Part shown: positions 47,591 through 56,915 of the stretch, piece by piece | Layout: each line of letters opens with the position of its first letter | How positions within the stretch are numbered: position 1 is the stretch's first letter | NCBI RefSeq assembly: GCF_022647325.1 | Contig: NZ_CP071405.1 | Location: 248,001 to 312,000, forward strand | Reading direction: 5' to 3' | From: Pantoea deleyi | GTDB taxonomy: Bacteria > Pseudomonadota > Gammaproteobacteria > Enterobacterales > Enterobacteriaceae | Length of the DNA: 64,000 nt | Position numbers and translations under genes: made by a program | The notes under the pieces: generated by a model | The model's input: only the letters and a program-made list of their open reading frames with translations | The model's database searches: none | What the model was told of the DNA's origin: nothing

Positions 47591-49195
47591 TCAGGCGCGC
47601 ACGCCTTCCGCATGCTCCGGATAAGGCTCCAGCGTCACCGGCCGTTCCCCGTGGGCTGCCAGCCAGGCGATGAGCGCCGCGTTATCCATCGGGCGGGCAT
47701 AGTAGTAACCCTGAATAAAGACGACCCCACGCTGTTGCAGATAGCGGAACTGCAGCGCGCTCTCAACACCTTCACCCAGCACCCCCAGTTCCAGCTGATG
47801 ACTGAGCTGGATAATCGCATCCAGCACCGGGGTTCTGCCCTCAAGGGATTCAATGGCGTTGATAAAGCCGCGATCGATCTTGAGATAATCCATCGTGAAG
47901 GTCTGCAGATAGCTCAGCGAACAGTGGCCGGTGCCAAAGTCGTCGATGGCGACCTTCATTCCTTCGCGCCGTAACCGATCCAGCTTGCGGGCAACCTCCG
48001 CGCCATCTTTAATCAGGCTGCGTTCGGTCAGCTCCAGGGTAATCAGGAACTGCTTGCTCTTCACCCGTTCGGCAAACTGCAGCATATCGTCCACAAAGCC
48101 GGGATGCTGGAGATGATCGGCCGCCACGTTAATCGCCAGATGAAAGTGGGGCGCAACCTGCCACGTCTGCACATCGTCGGCGACCAGATCGAGCAGATGG
48201 CGGGTCAGCGGCACAATCATCCCCTCCGCTTCGGCCGCACCGATAAAAATATCGGGCCGGATGCCCTGACCATCGGGTGTGATCCAGCGCAGCAGCACTT
48301 CCGCGCCGCTGCAGCGTTGCCGCTGATTGTCATAAACCGGCTGGTAGTGCGCCCTGAACTGGTCGCTGGCGATGGCCCGCCGGATCTCATCGCGCCACGA
48401 AATCCGCCGTTGCAGCCAGTTCGACATCAGTATCATCAGCAGAATAGAGAAAATGGCCGCCATCGGCATGATGATAAACATCACCTGACGCCACGCGGCG
48501 ATCAGCTCAGAGGGAGAGGCGATGAGCGTAACGGAGAGCGGATAGCGGCCGGAGCGGGTCTGATAAATCAGCGGCTCAAACCAGCGGGATGCCGTGATGT
48601 GTGCGCCAGACGCGATCGGCGTGCCGTCGCTGAAGGTCATGCTGAAACGATAGTGGTGTGTGCTGCCGATCGCGCGCATAAAATCGATCAGATACTGCCC
48701 GTCGATCACGGCCCAGAATCCTTCACCGTCGGGCAGCTCGCGCATGAAAATCACGGCCGGCCGATCCGGCACGCCGGAGGTCCCGGCAATCGACAGGCTC
48801 CACCAGGCTTTGCCGGTGATCGGCCTGTCACGCATGATCATCTCTTTCAGCGGGGTAGGCTCTGAACCGTAGGCTGATGAGCAGGCGATCTCACCCCGCT
48901 CGATCTTGCCGACGGCGCGGAAATAGGGATTGAGTGAGCCGATGCGCTGTAACTGGCTTTCAATCTGGCTGCAGGGCTGATACTGAAACTGGCGCAGCGT
49001 GGTGATCATATTCCAGGCGCTGTCGCTCATTCGTTCGGCCTGCGAGAGCAGCGTAGTTGCCGCGCTCACCTGCTGCTGGTGGACGGTGTGGCGCGCATCG
49101 AGCGCGGTAAAGAAAAGGCCAATAACCAGAGGAAGCAGGCCGGAAATAATAATCACCAGCCTGGCGTAATCACGTTTTCGTTTCAGTAGCGGCAC
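47591..49195 (-). CDS. CSS-EAL membrane c-di-GMP phosphodiesterase
   Basis: A 534-residue protein with an N-terminal helix (about 10-32), a periplasmic CSS domain with the cysteines in PCSQIE and ACSSAYG, a second helix (about 240-260), then an EAL domain. The catalytic segments are EVLLRW (Val in place of Ala of EAL), NVAADHL, ELTERSL, IDDFGTGHCSLSYLQ, DYLKIDRGFI and LGEGVE, so c-di-GMP hydrolysis is expected. I chose the GTG at 49195, with AGAGGAT before it; the frame reaches 49315 without a site. Relatives are regulated by periplasmic disulfide formation. Confidence 0.9.
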   Translation of the reverse strand: MPLLKRKRDYARLVIIISGLLPLVIGLFFTALDARHTVHQQQVSAATTLLSQAERMSDSAWNMITTLRQFQYQPCSQIESQLQRIGSLNPYFRAVGKIERGEIACSSAYGSEPTPLKEMIMRDRPITGKAWWSLSIAGTSGVPDRPAVIFMRELPDGEGFWAVIDGQYLIDFMRAIGSTHHYRFSMTFSDGTPIASGAHITASRWFEPLIYQTRSGRYPLSVTLIASPSELIAAWRQVMFIIMPMAAIFSILLMILMSNWLQRRISWRDEIRRAIASDQFRAHYQPVYDNQRQRCSGAEVLLRWITPDGQGIRPDIFIGAAEAEGMIVPLTRHLLDLVADDVQTWQVAPHFHLAINVAADHLQHPGFVDDMLQFAERVKSKQFLITLELTERSLIKDGAEVARKLDRLRREGMKVAIDDFGTGHCSLSYLQTFTMDYLKIDRGFINAIESLEGRTPVLDAIIQLSHQLELGVLGEGVESALQFRYLQQRGVVFIQGYYYARPMDNAALIAWLAAHGERPVTLEPYPEHAEGVRA

Positions 49196-49431
49196 CGCTA
49201 AATCCTCTGAGATTTTTTCGTATTGAGCGGAGGGGCTAATACGTGGTGCAGCATAGCATTTCTCCGGGCGGTGCAGATTAGCGTTTTTGCGATTGACAGA
49301 ACTGACTAAGGTCAATTATCGACCAGACTTTGCATTTATTGACAGGTTGTTTTGGCTTCGTTGGCTTTCAGCGCAGATCCGCTGATAACGGGAGGAGAGG
49401 CGGCGCGCCTGGCGGCCGCAGCCGGCAGCAA

Positions 49432-49459
49432 AACCCTGACCCGCTTGCGGGCCAGGGTT
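49432..49459 (-). terminator. Terminator of uxuA
   Basis: On the minus strand AACCCTGGCCCGC and GCGGGTCAGGGTT pair as a 13-bp stem (one G-U) around AA, running into TTTT, 11 nt past the uxuA stop. Confidence 0.85.
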
Positions 49460-49470
49460 AACCCTGCTGC

Positions 49471-50655
49471 TCAGTCGGCAAAATAGATCTGCGTCAGTGC
49501 CACTTCGACGCCACGCAGCTCAGCCAGCCCTTTCAGACGGCCGATGGCGGAGTAGCCAGGGTTCGTGCGTTTGTGCAGGTCATCCAGCATCTGATGACCA
49601 TGGTCGGGACGCATCGGGATCGCTCTTAGCTGGCCAGCCCGGCGACGGCGCTGCTCTTCCGCCAGAATCACTTTGATCACGCCGACCATATCGACGTCAC
49701 CCGCCAGATGAGCCGCTTCATGGAAGCTGGCCGGATTCTCCTCGCGTTTTGTGGCGCGCAGGTGGACGAAGTTAATGCGATCCGCATAGGCTGCCGCCAT
49801 ATCGACCAGCGCGTTGTCGGCCCGGACGCCATAGGAGCCGGTGCAGAAACAGAAGCCGTTGTGCAGGCTGTCCACCGTCTCCTTCAGCCACTGCATATCT
49901 TCCTGGGTCGAGATAATGCGCGGCAGACCCAGGATAGGACGCGGTGGATCGTCCGGATGCACCGCCAGCCGGATGCCCGTCTCTTCCGCGACCGGCACGA
50001 TGGCGCGCAGGAAGGTCGCCATGTGTTCGCGCAGTTTTGCTTTATCGATGCCGTCATACTGCGCCAGCTGGGCCTGGAACTGCTCCAGGGTGTAACCCTC
50101 TTCGGCACCCGGCAGACCGGCAATAATGTTGCGAACCAGCGTGGTCTTCTCCTCTTCGCTCATGGCGGCGAAGCGCTGAGCGGCGGCCTGCTGCTCGGCC
50201 GCGCTGTAATCCTGCTCTGCGCCGGGCCGTCTGAGCAGGAAAAGCTCAAAGGCGGCGAAGGCGTCGGCGTCGAAGCGCAGCGCTTTTGCGCCATCCGGCA
50301 GTGTCCAGGCGAGGTCGGTGCGCGTCCAGTCCAGCACCGGCATAAAGTTGTAGCAGACGGTATCGATGCCGCAGGCGGCCAGATTGCGTATCGACTGCTG
50401 ATAGTTGGCGATATAGCGCAGGTAGTCGCCGCGCTGCGTTTTGATCGCCTCATGAACCGGGATGCTCTCCACGACCGACCAGACCAGCCCTTTTTCCGCC
50501 AGCAGGGCCTGACGCGCTTTAATCTCCTCAACCGGCCAGACTTCACCATTCGGAATATGATGCAGCGCCGTTACGATGCCGGTCGCGCCCGCCTGGCGCG
50601 CATCATCCAGTGAAACCGGGTCGTTCGGGCCGTACCATCGCCATGTATGTTCCAT
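49471..50655 (-). CDS. uxuA: Mannonate dehydratase
   Basis: A 394-residue enzyme, the same length as E. coli UxuA, which dehydrates D-mannonate to 2-keto-3-deoxygluconate in glucuronate breakdown. Family segments are [50 protein letters not shown] and the C-terminal [11 protein letters not shown]. The ATG at 50655 has AGGAG at ideal spacing; a GTG two codons upstream is not needed. uxuB and uxaC are not in the window. It is divergent from a GntR regulator gene. Confidence 0.95.
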   Translation of the reverse strand: MEHTWRWYGPNDPVSLDDARQAGATGIVTALHHIPNGEVWPVEEIKARQALLAEKGLVWSVVESIPVHEAIKTQRGDYLRYIANYQQSIRNLAACGIDTVCYNFMPVLDWTRTDLAWTLPDGAKALRFDADAFAAFELFLLRRPGAEQDYSAAEQQAAAQRFAAMSEEEKTTLVRNIIAGLPGAEEGYTLEQFQAQLAQYDGIDKAKLREHMATFLRAIVPVAEETGIRLAVHPDDPPRPILGLPRIISTQEDMQWLKETVDSLHNGFCFCTGSYGVRADNALVDMAAAYADRINFVHLRATKREENPASFHEAAHLAGDVDMVGVIKVILAEEQRRRRAGQLRAIPMRPDHGHQMLDDLHKRTNPGYSAIGRLKGLAELRGVEVALTQIYFAD

Positions 50656-50684
50656 CTTCACTCCTTAACTGTGATGTGGCCCAG

Positions 50685-50703
50685 TGGTCAGGCCGCTGGA
50701 CCA
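50685..50703. promoter_or_regulatory. Candidate GntR operator between uxuA and its regulator gene
   Basis: TGGTC (50685-50689) and GACCA (50699-50703) are perfect 5-bp inverted arms 9 nt apart, of the TGGT...ACCA type bound by FadR-group GntR proteins. The site is 30 nt upstream of uxuA and 100 nt upstream of the regulator gene, a suitable place to repress uxuA. Confidence 0.5.
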
Positions 50704-50802
50704 AGAGTATGATAGCGGACAGAACAGGGCCGTGATCCGGATCGCAGCGTGACAAACTGCATCGGCCGTAAACGGGGGCAGGCGGAGTAAAAGGAGAAGG
50801 TA

Positions 50803-51486
50803 ATGACCCTGGCTGTAATAAAAACTGAGCGCCTCTATCGCCAGATTGCCAACGCCATTATGGAGGGGATCGCGCGCGGCGACTTCTTGGCGGGAGGGCT
50901 GCTGCCGCCGGAGCGTGAGCTGGCGAAGCAGCTGGGCGTCAGCCGCTCGTCAGTGCGTGAAGCGCTGATTGCGCTGGAGATGACCGGCTGGGTCGATATC
51001 CGCACCGGCACCGGCGTCTTTGTTGCACAGCCGCTGCCGCAGAGCGCGATGCCGCAGGAGAGTGAAGCCTGCAGTCTGCAGGATCTTCTGCAGGCGCGCG
51101 AAGCCTTTGAGGGGATGCTGGCAGGCCTGGCGGCGCGTCACGGCACAGAGGCTCAACGGGCTGAATTGCTGGCGCTGACCGCAGCGCTGCAGCAGCACAA
51201 CGAAAACGACGCGGCTTTTCTGGCGCAGGATAAACGCTTTCACCTGCTGATCAGCGAGATGAGCGGCAACGATCTGCTGCGCGACATGCTGGAGCAGTTA
51301 TGGAACCGGCGCTACAGCCCGCATGTGCAGCGGCTGGAGCGCTATTTTGCCGATAACAGCGTTGCGCGGCAGATGAACGCCGACCATCAGCAGATTGCTC
51401 AGGCCATTGTGGCGGGCGATGACGTGGCGGCCCGCCAGGCAATGGAGAGCCATCTGCAGCACGTTCAGCAGCGGCTACTTGGTTAA
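50803..51486 (+). CDS. GntR/FadR-family regulator, probable UxuR-like repressor
   Basis: A 227-residue regulator with an N-terminal winged helix (residues 8-75, with LPPERELAKQLGVSRSSVREALIALE) and an FCD effector domain with its metal-binding histidines (RFHLLISEMSG, DHQQIAQAI and the C-terminal ESHLQHV). It is divergent from uxuA, so control of hexuronate use is likely; E. coli UxuR is about 30 residues longer. TAAAAGGAGAAGG precedes the ATG. Its last 12 bases overlap the end of the convergent tqsA-like gene. Confidence 0.87.
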   Translation: MTLAVIKTERLYRQIANAIMEGIARGDFLAGGLLPPERELAKQLGVSRSSVREALIALEMTGWVDIRTGTGVFVAQPLPQSAMPQESEACSLQDLLQAREAFEGMLAGLAARHGTEAQRAELLALTAALQQHNENDAAFLAQDKRFHLLISEMSGNDLLRDMLEQLWNRRYSPHVQRLERYFADNSVARQMNADHQQIAQAIVAGDDVAARQAMESHLQHVQQRLLG

Positions 51487-52530
51487 TCCCCGCGCCCGCT
51501 TCGGTCTGCCAGTGCCCAGCATGATCGCCAGACGGCTGCCGCCCGGTGTGGTTTCCATCAGGATTTTAGTGATGCTGGTGAGCGGCACCGAGAGCAGCAT
51601 GCCGACCGGGCCCAGCAGCCAGCCCCAGAACACCAGCGACAGGAACACCACCAGCGTCGACAGGCCAAGGCCGCGTCCCATCAGACGCGGTTCCAGCATG
51701 TTACCGAACACCATATGGATCGCGGTAAACAGCGCCGCCACCATCGCCGCATCAAACAGGCTGTTCAGCAGCAGGGCCTGCAGGAAAGGCGGAATCCCGG
51801 CGATAATCGGGCCAATGTTGGGAATGAAGTTGAGGATAAACGCCACGACCGCCCACAGCAGCGCAAACTTCACATCCAGCAGATAGAGCGTCAGCCAGAC
51901 CGAAAGCCCGGTAATCAGGCTTACCAGAGTTTTCAGTGCCAGATAGTGGGTAACCCCTTTCAGCGCCTTATGCAGCCCGGCGATGCGGATTTTCGGGTTC
52001 ACCAGCGCGTTGCGCATCTTGTAAGGCAGGTGGTGAACTTCAAACAGCATAAAGACCACGGTCAGCACCAGCAGCACGGTATTGGTCATCGCGCCGGAAA
52101 AGCCGCTCAGCGCCGCTCTGGCCAGGTTCATCATGGTATTCGGGTCGAAATGCTGCACCAGCGCATTGGTGGAAATATTGAGATGAAAGCCCGCCGCCAG
52201 ATGCTGCAGCACCGTCATTTTCTGCTCCATGGTGGCGCGCAGCTGCGGATAGAGATCGGAAAACTCGCTCATCGAGCTGGCGATAACCGCGCCCAGCAGG
52301 ACGATGACGAAGAAGATCACCGTGATCACCAGCCCGATTGCCAGTCCGCGCCGAAAGCCGCGTCGCATCAGCATTGTGACCAGCGGATTGAGGACGATGG
52401 CAAAGAAAGCCGCCAGCAGAAGCGGGACCAGAATATCGGACGCAGCCCGGATACCGGCGAGGATGATGACCAGCATCGCCAGTTTAATCAGAATATTTTG
52501 CCCGATCTTTTCCCGTTGCAGCTCGCTCAT
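51475..52530 (-). CDS. AI-2E family transporter, TqsA-like
   Basis: A 351-residue membrane protein of the AI-2 exporter/PerM family with seven or eight membrane segments. The C-terminal stretch EPRLMGRGLGLSTLVVFLSLVFWGWLLGPVGM is almost the same as in E. coli TqsA (344), which exports the quorum-sensing signal AI-2. The exact substrate here is unproved. GGAGAGGG precedes the ATG at 52530. It ends 12 bases inside the convergent GntR gene. Confidence 0.85.
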   Translation of the reverse strand: MSELQREKIGQNILIKLAMLVIILAGIRAASDILVPLLLAAFFAIVLNPLVTMLMRRGFRRGLAIGLVITVIFFVIVLLGAVIASSMSEFSDLYPQLRATMEQKMTVLQHLAAGFHLNISTNALVQHFDPNTMMNLARAALSGFSGAMTNTVLLVLTVVFMLFEVHHLPYKMRNALVNPKIRIAGLHKALKGVTHYLALKTLVSLITGLSVWLTLYLLDVKFALLWAVVAFILNFIPNIGPIIAGIPPFLQALLLNSLFDAAMVAALFTAIHMVFGNMLEPRLMGRGLGLSTLVVFLSLVFWGWLLGPVGMLLSVPLTSITKILMETTPGGSRLAIMLGTGRPKRARGLTK

Positions 52531-52806
52531 GCCCTCTCCCGTGACGTAAATTGGCTGTTACCAGTTTAGCTGAAAGAAAATTAACAATCTGATTTATCAG
52601 AGAAACGGTAAATCGCAGCGGCGGAAAGGCGGGATAATCAGCGCCACCCCATTCCGCTATCGTCACCGCTTTCCGGCCGGTGTACGGCGGCCTGGCTGGG
52701 CAGGCGCGGCGGCCGGATCGCCGGCCATTCGGATGCGCCGGTGACGAAAGCAGGTATAGTGAAAGGATAAACCTTATCATTCAGCCAAATACACGCGTGA
52801 GGACTC

Positions 52807-54030
52807 ATGCCTGAACAGCCTGCAGCGGAACCGAATACGCCAGCCGGAAACCTGAGCATCTCTCTGCTGATCCTCTCTATCGTGGCCTACAACTTCGCCA
52901 GCTATCTCACCATCGGTCTGCCGCTGGCGGTGCTGCCGGGATGGGTCCATGAGCAGCTGGGGTTCAGCGCGTTCTGGGCCGGGCTGGTGATCAGCCTGCA
53001 GTATGTGGCGACCCTGCTGAGCCGCCCGCATGCCGGACGCTATGCCGATCTCTGGGGCCCCAAAAAAGTGGTGGTAACGGGCCTGGTGGGCTGCCTGATC
53101 AGCGGCCTCTGTATTCTGCTGGCGGCGCTGATCGCCTCGCCGCTGGCAAGCCTGACGCTGCTCTGTCTGGGCAGGCTGATTCTGGGCGTGGGCCAGAGTT
53201 TTACCGGCACCGGCACCTCGCTGTGGGGCGTAGCGCGGGTCGGTTCGCTGCACATCGGCCGCGTTATCTCCTGGAACGGCATCGTCACCTACGGCGCGAT
53301 GGCGATAGGCGCGCCGCTGGGCGTGATGATATTCCGGGCAGGCGGGCTGCTGTGGCTCTCGCTGGTGATTGTGGCTATCTGCGTTGTGGCCATCGCCTGC
53401 GCGGTACCGCGTCCGGCGGTGAAAGCGAGCCGGGCCAGACCGCTGCCGTTCCGGGCGGTGCTGGGAAAGGTTGCCGGTTTTGGTGCCATCCTGGCGATGG
53501 GGTCGGCCGGATTTGGCGTCATCGCCACCTTTATTACTCTGTTCTATCAGGAGAAGGGCTGGGAAGGGGCGGCCTTTGCCCTCTCTCTGTTCAGCGGCGC
53601 CTTCGTCGGCGCGCGCCTGCTGTTCCCGAACGCCATTAACCGTCACGGTGGCCTGCGGGTCGCCAGCCTCTGCCTGGCGGTTGAAGCGGCCGGGCTGTTT
53701 CTGGTTGCCGCGGCGGGTGAGCCCTGGATGGCCAAAGCGGGCGCCTTTCTGACCGGGGCCGGATTCTCGCTGGTGTTCCCGGCGCTGGGCGTGGTGGCGG
53801 TAAAAGTGATGCCGCCGCAGAATCAGGGCAGTGCACTGGCAACCTACACCGCCTTTATGGATCTCTCGCTGGGCATTACCGGCCCGCTGGCCGGGTTTAT
53901 CATGACCTACGCCGGCGTTTCCCGCGTCTATCTGCTGACGGCTTTGCTGGTCTGCGTCGCGTTTTTCTGCACACTGCGTCTTCAGCGGCGTCAGGCGCAG
54001 TTACCGGCGGCAGATGAGGCGTCGGACTAG
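52807..54030 (+). CDS. yhhS: MFS transporter YhhS (UPF0226)
   Basis: A 407-residue MFS protein close to E. coli YhhS (405). Landmarks are NFASYLTIGLPLAVLPG, SRPHAGRYADLWGPKK, GVGQSFTGTGTSLWGV and ALATYTAFMDLSLGITGPLAG. In E. coli YhhS is linked to export of arabinose-like sugars or glyphosate tolerance, but the physiological substrate is not settled. GAGGA precedes the ATG. It converges on the iolI-like gene, ending 34 nt away. Confidence 0.9.
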   Translation: MPEQPAAEPNTPAGNLSISLLILSIVAYNFASYLTIGLPLAVLPGWVHEQLGFSAFWAGLVISLQYVATLLSRPHAGRYADLWGPKKVVVTGLVGCLISGLCILLAALIASPLASLTLLCLGRLILGVGQSFTGTGTSLWGVARVGSLHIGRVISWNGIVTYGAMAIGAPLGVMIFRAGGLLWLSLVIVAICVVAIACAVPRPAVKASRARPLPFRAVLGKVAGFGAILAMGSAGFGVIATFITLFYQEKGWEGAAFALSLFSGAFVGARLLFPNAINRHGGLRVASLCLAVEAAGLFLVAAAGEPWMAKAGAFLTGAGFSLVFPALGVVAVKVMPPQNQGSALATYTAFMDLSLGITGPLAGFIMTYAGVSRVYLLTALLVCVAFFCTLRLQRRQAQLPAADEASD

Positions 54031-54063
54031 CATCGGGCCGGGCACCGCCCGGCACCGCCGGGC

Positions 54064-54879
54064 TCAGGCCTGCAGCAGTTCAATGCTGTGGCGGATCTGG
54101 CGCTCAGTCTCCGCCGGCGTCCAGCCGTTAAGCTGGCTGGAGAAAGGCTCAAAGGCGTAGATCCCTTTATAGCCCAGCGTCTCCAGGCGTCTGACCTGCG
54201 CCACGCTATTCAGCACATCCCTGTCACTCAGCATGATCCGCTCCTCATCAGTGAGTTCGGCGGTCGGACGACGATCTTCCACGCCAGACAGATGCACCAG
54301 CCCGATCTGTTCTGCATCAATCTCTGTGGCGAACGCCTGTTCTGCCTCCTCATAGAGATGATGATGGAAGGTATCCAGCAGCAGCTTAAAGGGCACGCCC
54401 GCCGCCGCGATTAACTGCTGCGTTACCACACCTGAGCGCAGCGAGCTGACGGTAAAACCCAGCGGCTCCACCAGCCCCACAATGCCGTAATGCGCAAAGC
54501 GCGGCGCCAGTTGCGCCATCGCCGCCTGGGTCTGCTGAGAGGAGAGAGCAACACCCTCATTCAGCGGACACATCACCAGCGCCTTCGCCCCGATCTCCTG
54601 TGCTGTACGGAGCAGCGCCTCCGCGCGGTTCAGCAGATCGTCATCAATACGGTTAAACGGATAGAGCGCATTGATGGTCACGATATCGATCTGGTATCTG
54701 TCGGCCAGCGCCCGCAGCTGGCTGGTGCTGAGATCGTCGGTGACGCTGCCGCCCGGCATGTCATTGCGCAGCTCAACTTTGCTCAGTCCCAGCCGCTGAA
54801 CCAGCTGAAAAAATGCCTCCAGCGAAAGCCGGGGCGCAATTTTGCGATTGATGCAGAAACGGGTGGGATCGATAGCCAT
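54064..54879 (-). CDS. iolI: IolI-like inosose isomerase/epimerase (TIM barrel)
   Basis: A 271-residue xylose isomerase-like barrel protein. NALYPFN after strand 3, the EPLG glutamate, LLLDTFHHHL with Asp-His ligands and HLSGVEDRR with a metal histidine match the layout of IolI, which interconverts scyllo-inosose isomers. It is divergent from iolA across a shared control region and lies at the edge of the iol cluster, which supports an inositol role. GGAGT precedes the ATG at 54879. Assignment to IolI rather than another sugar isomerase is by context. Confidence 0.75.
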   Translation of the reverse strand: MAIDPTRFCINRKIAPRLSLEAFFQLVQRLGLSKVELRNDMPGGSVTDDLSTSQLRALADRYQIDIVTINALYPFNRIDDDLLNRAEALLRTAQEIGAKALVMCPLNEGVALSSQQTQAAMAQLAPRFAHYGIVGLVEPLGFTVSSLRSGVVTQQLIAAAGVPFKLLLDTFHHHLYEEAEQAFATEIDAEQIGLVHLSGVEDRRPTAELTDEERIMLSDRDVLNSVAQVRRLETLGYKGIYAFEPFSSQLNGWTPAETERQIRHSIELLQA

Positions 54880-55292
54880 GCCATGACTCCGGAAGTGGGG
54901 AAGGTAGGGCGATTAAAGAAAACATTTATTTCATTAATAGTGAATTGTGAAATTTAGAATGTTAGATCGGCCTCGCATTAATTCCCCATTGCGTTTCAGC
55001 CTGATGCCGGAGAACCGGACAGACTTCGCAGCTATCCCCGCCCTCTGCGTTCCGCAGAGGGCCCGGCCAGGCCGGAGCGGGCGACCTGCGGCCAGCAGAA
55101 TGCCTTCAGAGTGAGAGCAGCAGAGAAAATGCGATCTGTGCCGCTAAAAGAAAATCTTCCAAAAAGAACTATTTGAAAAATTTATTCCACTGTAATAGCT
55201 TCATACCATGCTTTCAGGTTTGCCTGGTCAGGCAGCGTGGCAGGTTGCAGGGGCCGTCTGCAGGGAACTTCACCATTTTAAGAGGCAACATC
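54880..55292. promoter_or_regulatory. iolI-iolA divergent control region
   Basis: A 413-base gap. It holds one 26-bp repressor-like site, ATTTCAT-N12-GTGAAAT (54928-54953), and a perfect 10-bp hairpin, GCCCTCTGCG/CGCAGAGGGC (55040-55062, loop TTC), in what is probably the iolA leader. An AAGAGG site lies before the iolA ATG at 55293. No gene is supportable inside it. Confidence 0.6.
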
Positions 55293-56798
55293 ATGACGAT
55301 CATAGGTAACTTCATTGGCGGTAAAACCACCCTCAGCGCCAGCAACGAAACCATTCCTGTTTACGATCCCGCCACGGGCAAGGTCATCCGCGAACTGACG
55401 CAAAGTACCGCTGATGAGGTGGCTCACGCGATTGGTGTGGCCCACCACGCGTTTGCCGACTGGTCGAAAACCTCGCCGCTGCGTCGCGCCCGCGTTCTGT
55501 TCAACTTCAAAGCGCTGATGGAGCAGCACCGCGATGAGCTGGCGGCGCTGATTGTCTCTGAACATGGCAAAGTCTGGTCAGATGCGCTGGGTGAACTGAC
55601 GCGCGGCATCGAGGTCATTGAATTTGCCTGCGGGATCCCGCACCTGCTGAAAGGGGAGTACTCTCCGAACGTGGGCGGCGGAGTAGACAGCTATTCGCTG
55701 ATGCAGCCGGTCGGCGTCGTGGCGGGGATTACACCGTTTAACTTCCCGGCGATGGTGCCGCTCTGGATGTTCCCGGTCGCGCTGGCCTGCGGCAACACCT
55801 TTGTGCTGAAGCCCCCGGCGCTGGATCCTTCAGCCTCGGTACGCATGGCTGAACTGCTGACCGAAGCGGGCCTGCCCGATGGCGTCTTCAACGTGGTCCA
55901 CAGCTCGAATGAAGATGCAGAGCAGCTCTATAAAGATCCCCGCATTGCGGCGGTCAGCTTCGTCGGCTCTTCGGGCGTGGCAGAACATATCTATAAAACG
56001 GCCAGCGCCCACGGTAAGCGTGTCCAGGCGTTTGGCGCGGCGAAAAACCACGCGATTGTGATGCCGGATGCCGATCTGGATGCCACCGTTAACGCCATCA
56101 TGGGCGGGGCGTTTGGTTCGGCCGGTGAGCGCTGCATGGCGCTGCCGGTCGTGGTCGCGGTGGGCGATGATACGGCCGACAAACTGATTGCCCGCCTGAC
56201 ACCGCTGGTCAGGGCGCTGCGCATCGGTCCCGGCATGAATCAGGGCGCGGATGAGAATGAGATGGGACCGGTGGTCTCGGCGGCGCACCAGAAAAAAGTG
56301 CTGGGTTACATCGACAAAGGCGAGCAGGAAGGGGCGAAGCTGGTGGTCGATGGCCGTCACGTCCAGGTTGAAGGCCACGCCGAAGGTTACTACGTCGGCG
56401 GCACGCTGTTCGATAACGTCACCCCGGAAATGGTGATCTGGCGTGAAGAGATCTTCGGACCGGTGCTGAGTATCATGCGCGCGCCGGACTACACCCAGGC
56501 GCTGCAACTGGTTAACAGCCATGAGTTTGGCAACGGCAGCGCGATTTTTACCAGCAACGGGCACACCGCGCGTGAATTTGTGCAGAACGTTGAAGCGGGC
56601 ATGGTGGGCGTCAACGTGCCAGTGCCGGTGCCGATGGCGTTTCACAGCTTCGGCGGCTGGAAACGTTCCGTCTTCGGTGCCCTCAATGTCCACGGGCCGG
56701 ACGGCGTTCGTTTCTACACCCGCATGAAAACCGCCACCGTGCGCTGGCCATCGGGCCAGCAGACCGTGTCTGAGTTCAGTATGCCGACGTTAGGCTAA
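55293..56798 (+). CDS. iolA: Methylmalonate-/malonate-semialdehyde dehydrogenase (CoA-acylating)
   Basis: A 501-residue aldehyde dehydrogenase, the last step of inositol breakdown (malonate semialdehyde to acetyl-CoA and CO2). The catalytic cysteine is in GERCMALPV, the NAD-binding FVGSSGVAEHIY and GAAKNHAIVMPDAD are typical of MmsA/IolA, and KPPALDPSAS marks the CoA-acylating group. I chose the ATG at 55293 behind AAGAGG; the open frame extends 40 codons upstream without homology. A 13-bp perfect hairpin lies between it and iolB. Confidence 0.95.
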   Translation: MTIIGNFIGGKTTLSASNETIPVYDPATGKVIRELTQSTADEVAHAIGVAHHAFADWSKTSPLRRARVLFNFKALMEQHRDELAALIVSEHGKVWSDALGELTRGIEVIEFACGIPHLLKGEYSPNVGGGVDSYSLMQPVGVVAGITPFNFPAMVPLWMFPVALACGNTFVLKPPALDPSASVRMAELLTEAGLPDGVFNVVHSSNEDAEQLYKDPRIAAVSFVGSSGVAEHIYKTASAHGKRVQAFGAAKNHAIVMPDADLDATVNAIMGGAFGSAGERCMALPVVVAVGDDTADKLIARLTPLVRALRIGPGMNQGADENEMGPVVSAAHQKKVLGYIDKGEQEGAKLVVDGRHVQVEGHAEGYYVGGTLFDNVTPEMVIWREEIFGPVLSIMRAPDYTQALQLVNSHEFGNGSAIFTSNGHTAREFVQNVEAGMVGVNVPVPVPMAFHSFGGWKRSVFGALNVHGPDGVRFYTRMKTATVRWPSGQQTVSEFSMPTLG

Positions 56799-56821
56799 GC
56801 AATTTCAACGCTGTTCAGGAT

Positions 56822-56853
56822 GCACGACCGGCAGGCTACTCTGCCGGTCGTGC
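56822..56853 (+). other. Strong intercistronic hairpin between iolA and iolB
   Basis: GCACGACCGGCAG (56822-56834) and CTGCCGGTCGTGC (56841-56853) are perfect 13-bp arms with a 6-nt loop, 23 nt past the iolA stop. No U-run follows, so it is more likely an mRNA stabiliser or partial terminator than an intrinsic terminator. Confidence 0.75.
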
Positions 56854-56915
56854 TATTCGCTGGCACCCTGCAGCGAGATCCCGCAGCGTTAATCGTGACA
56901 GAGAGGAGGATCGGG

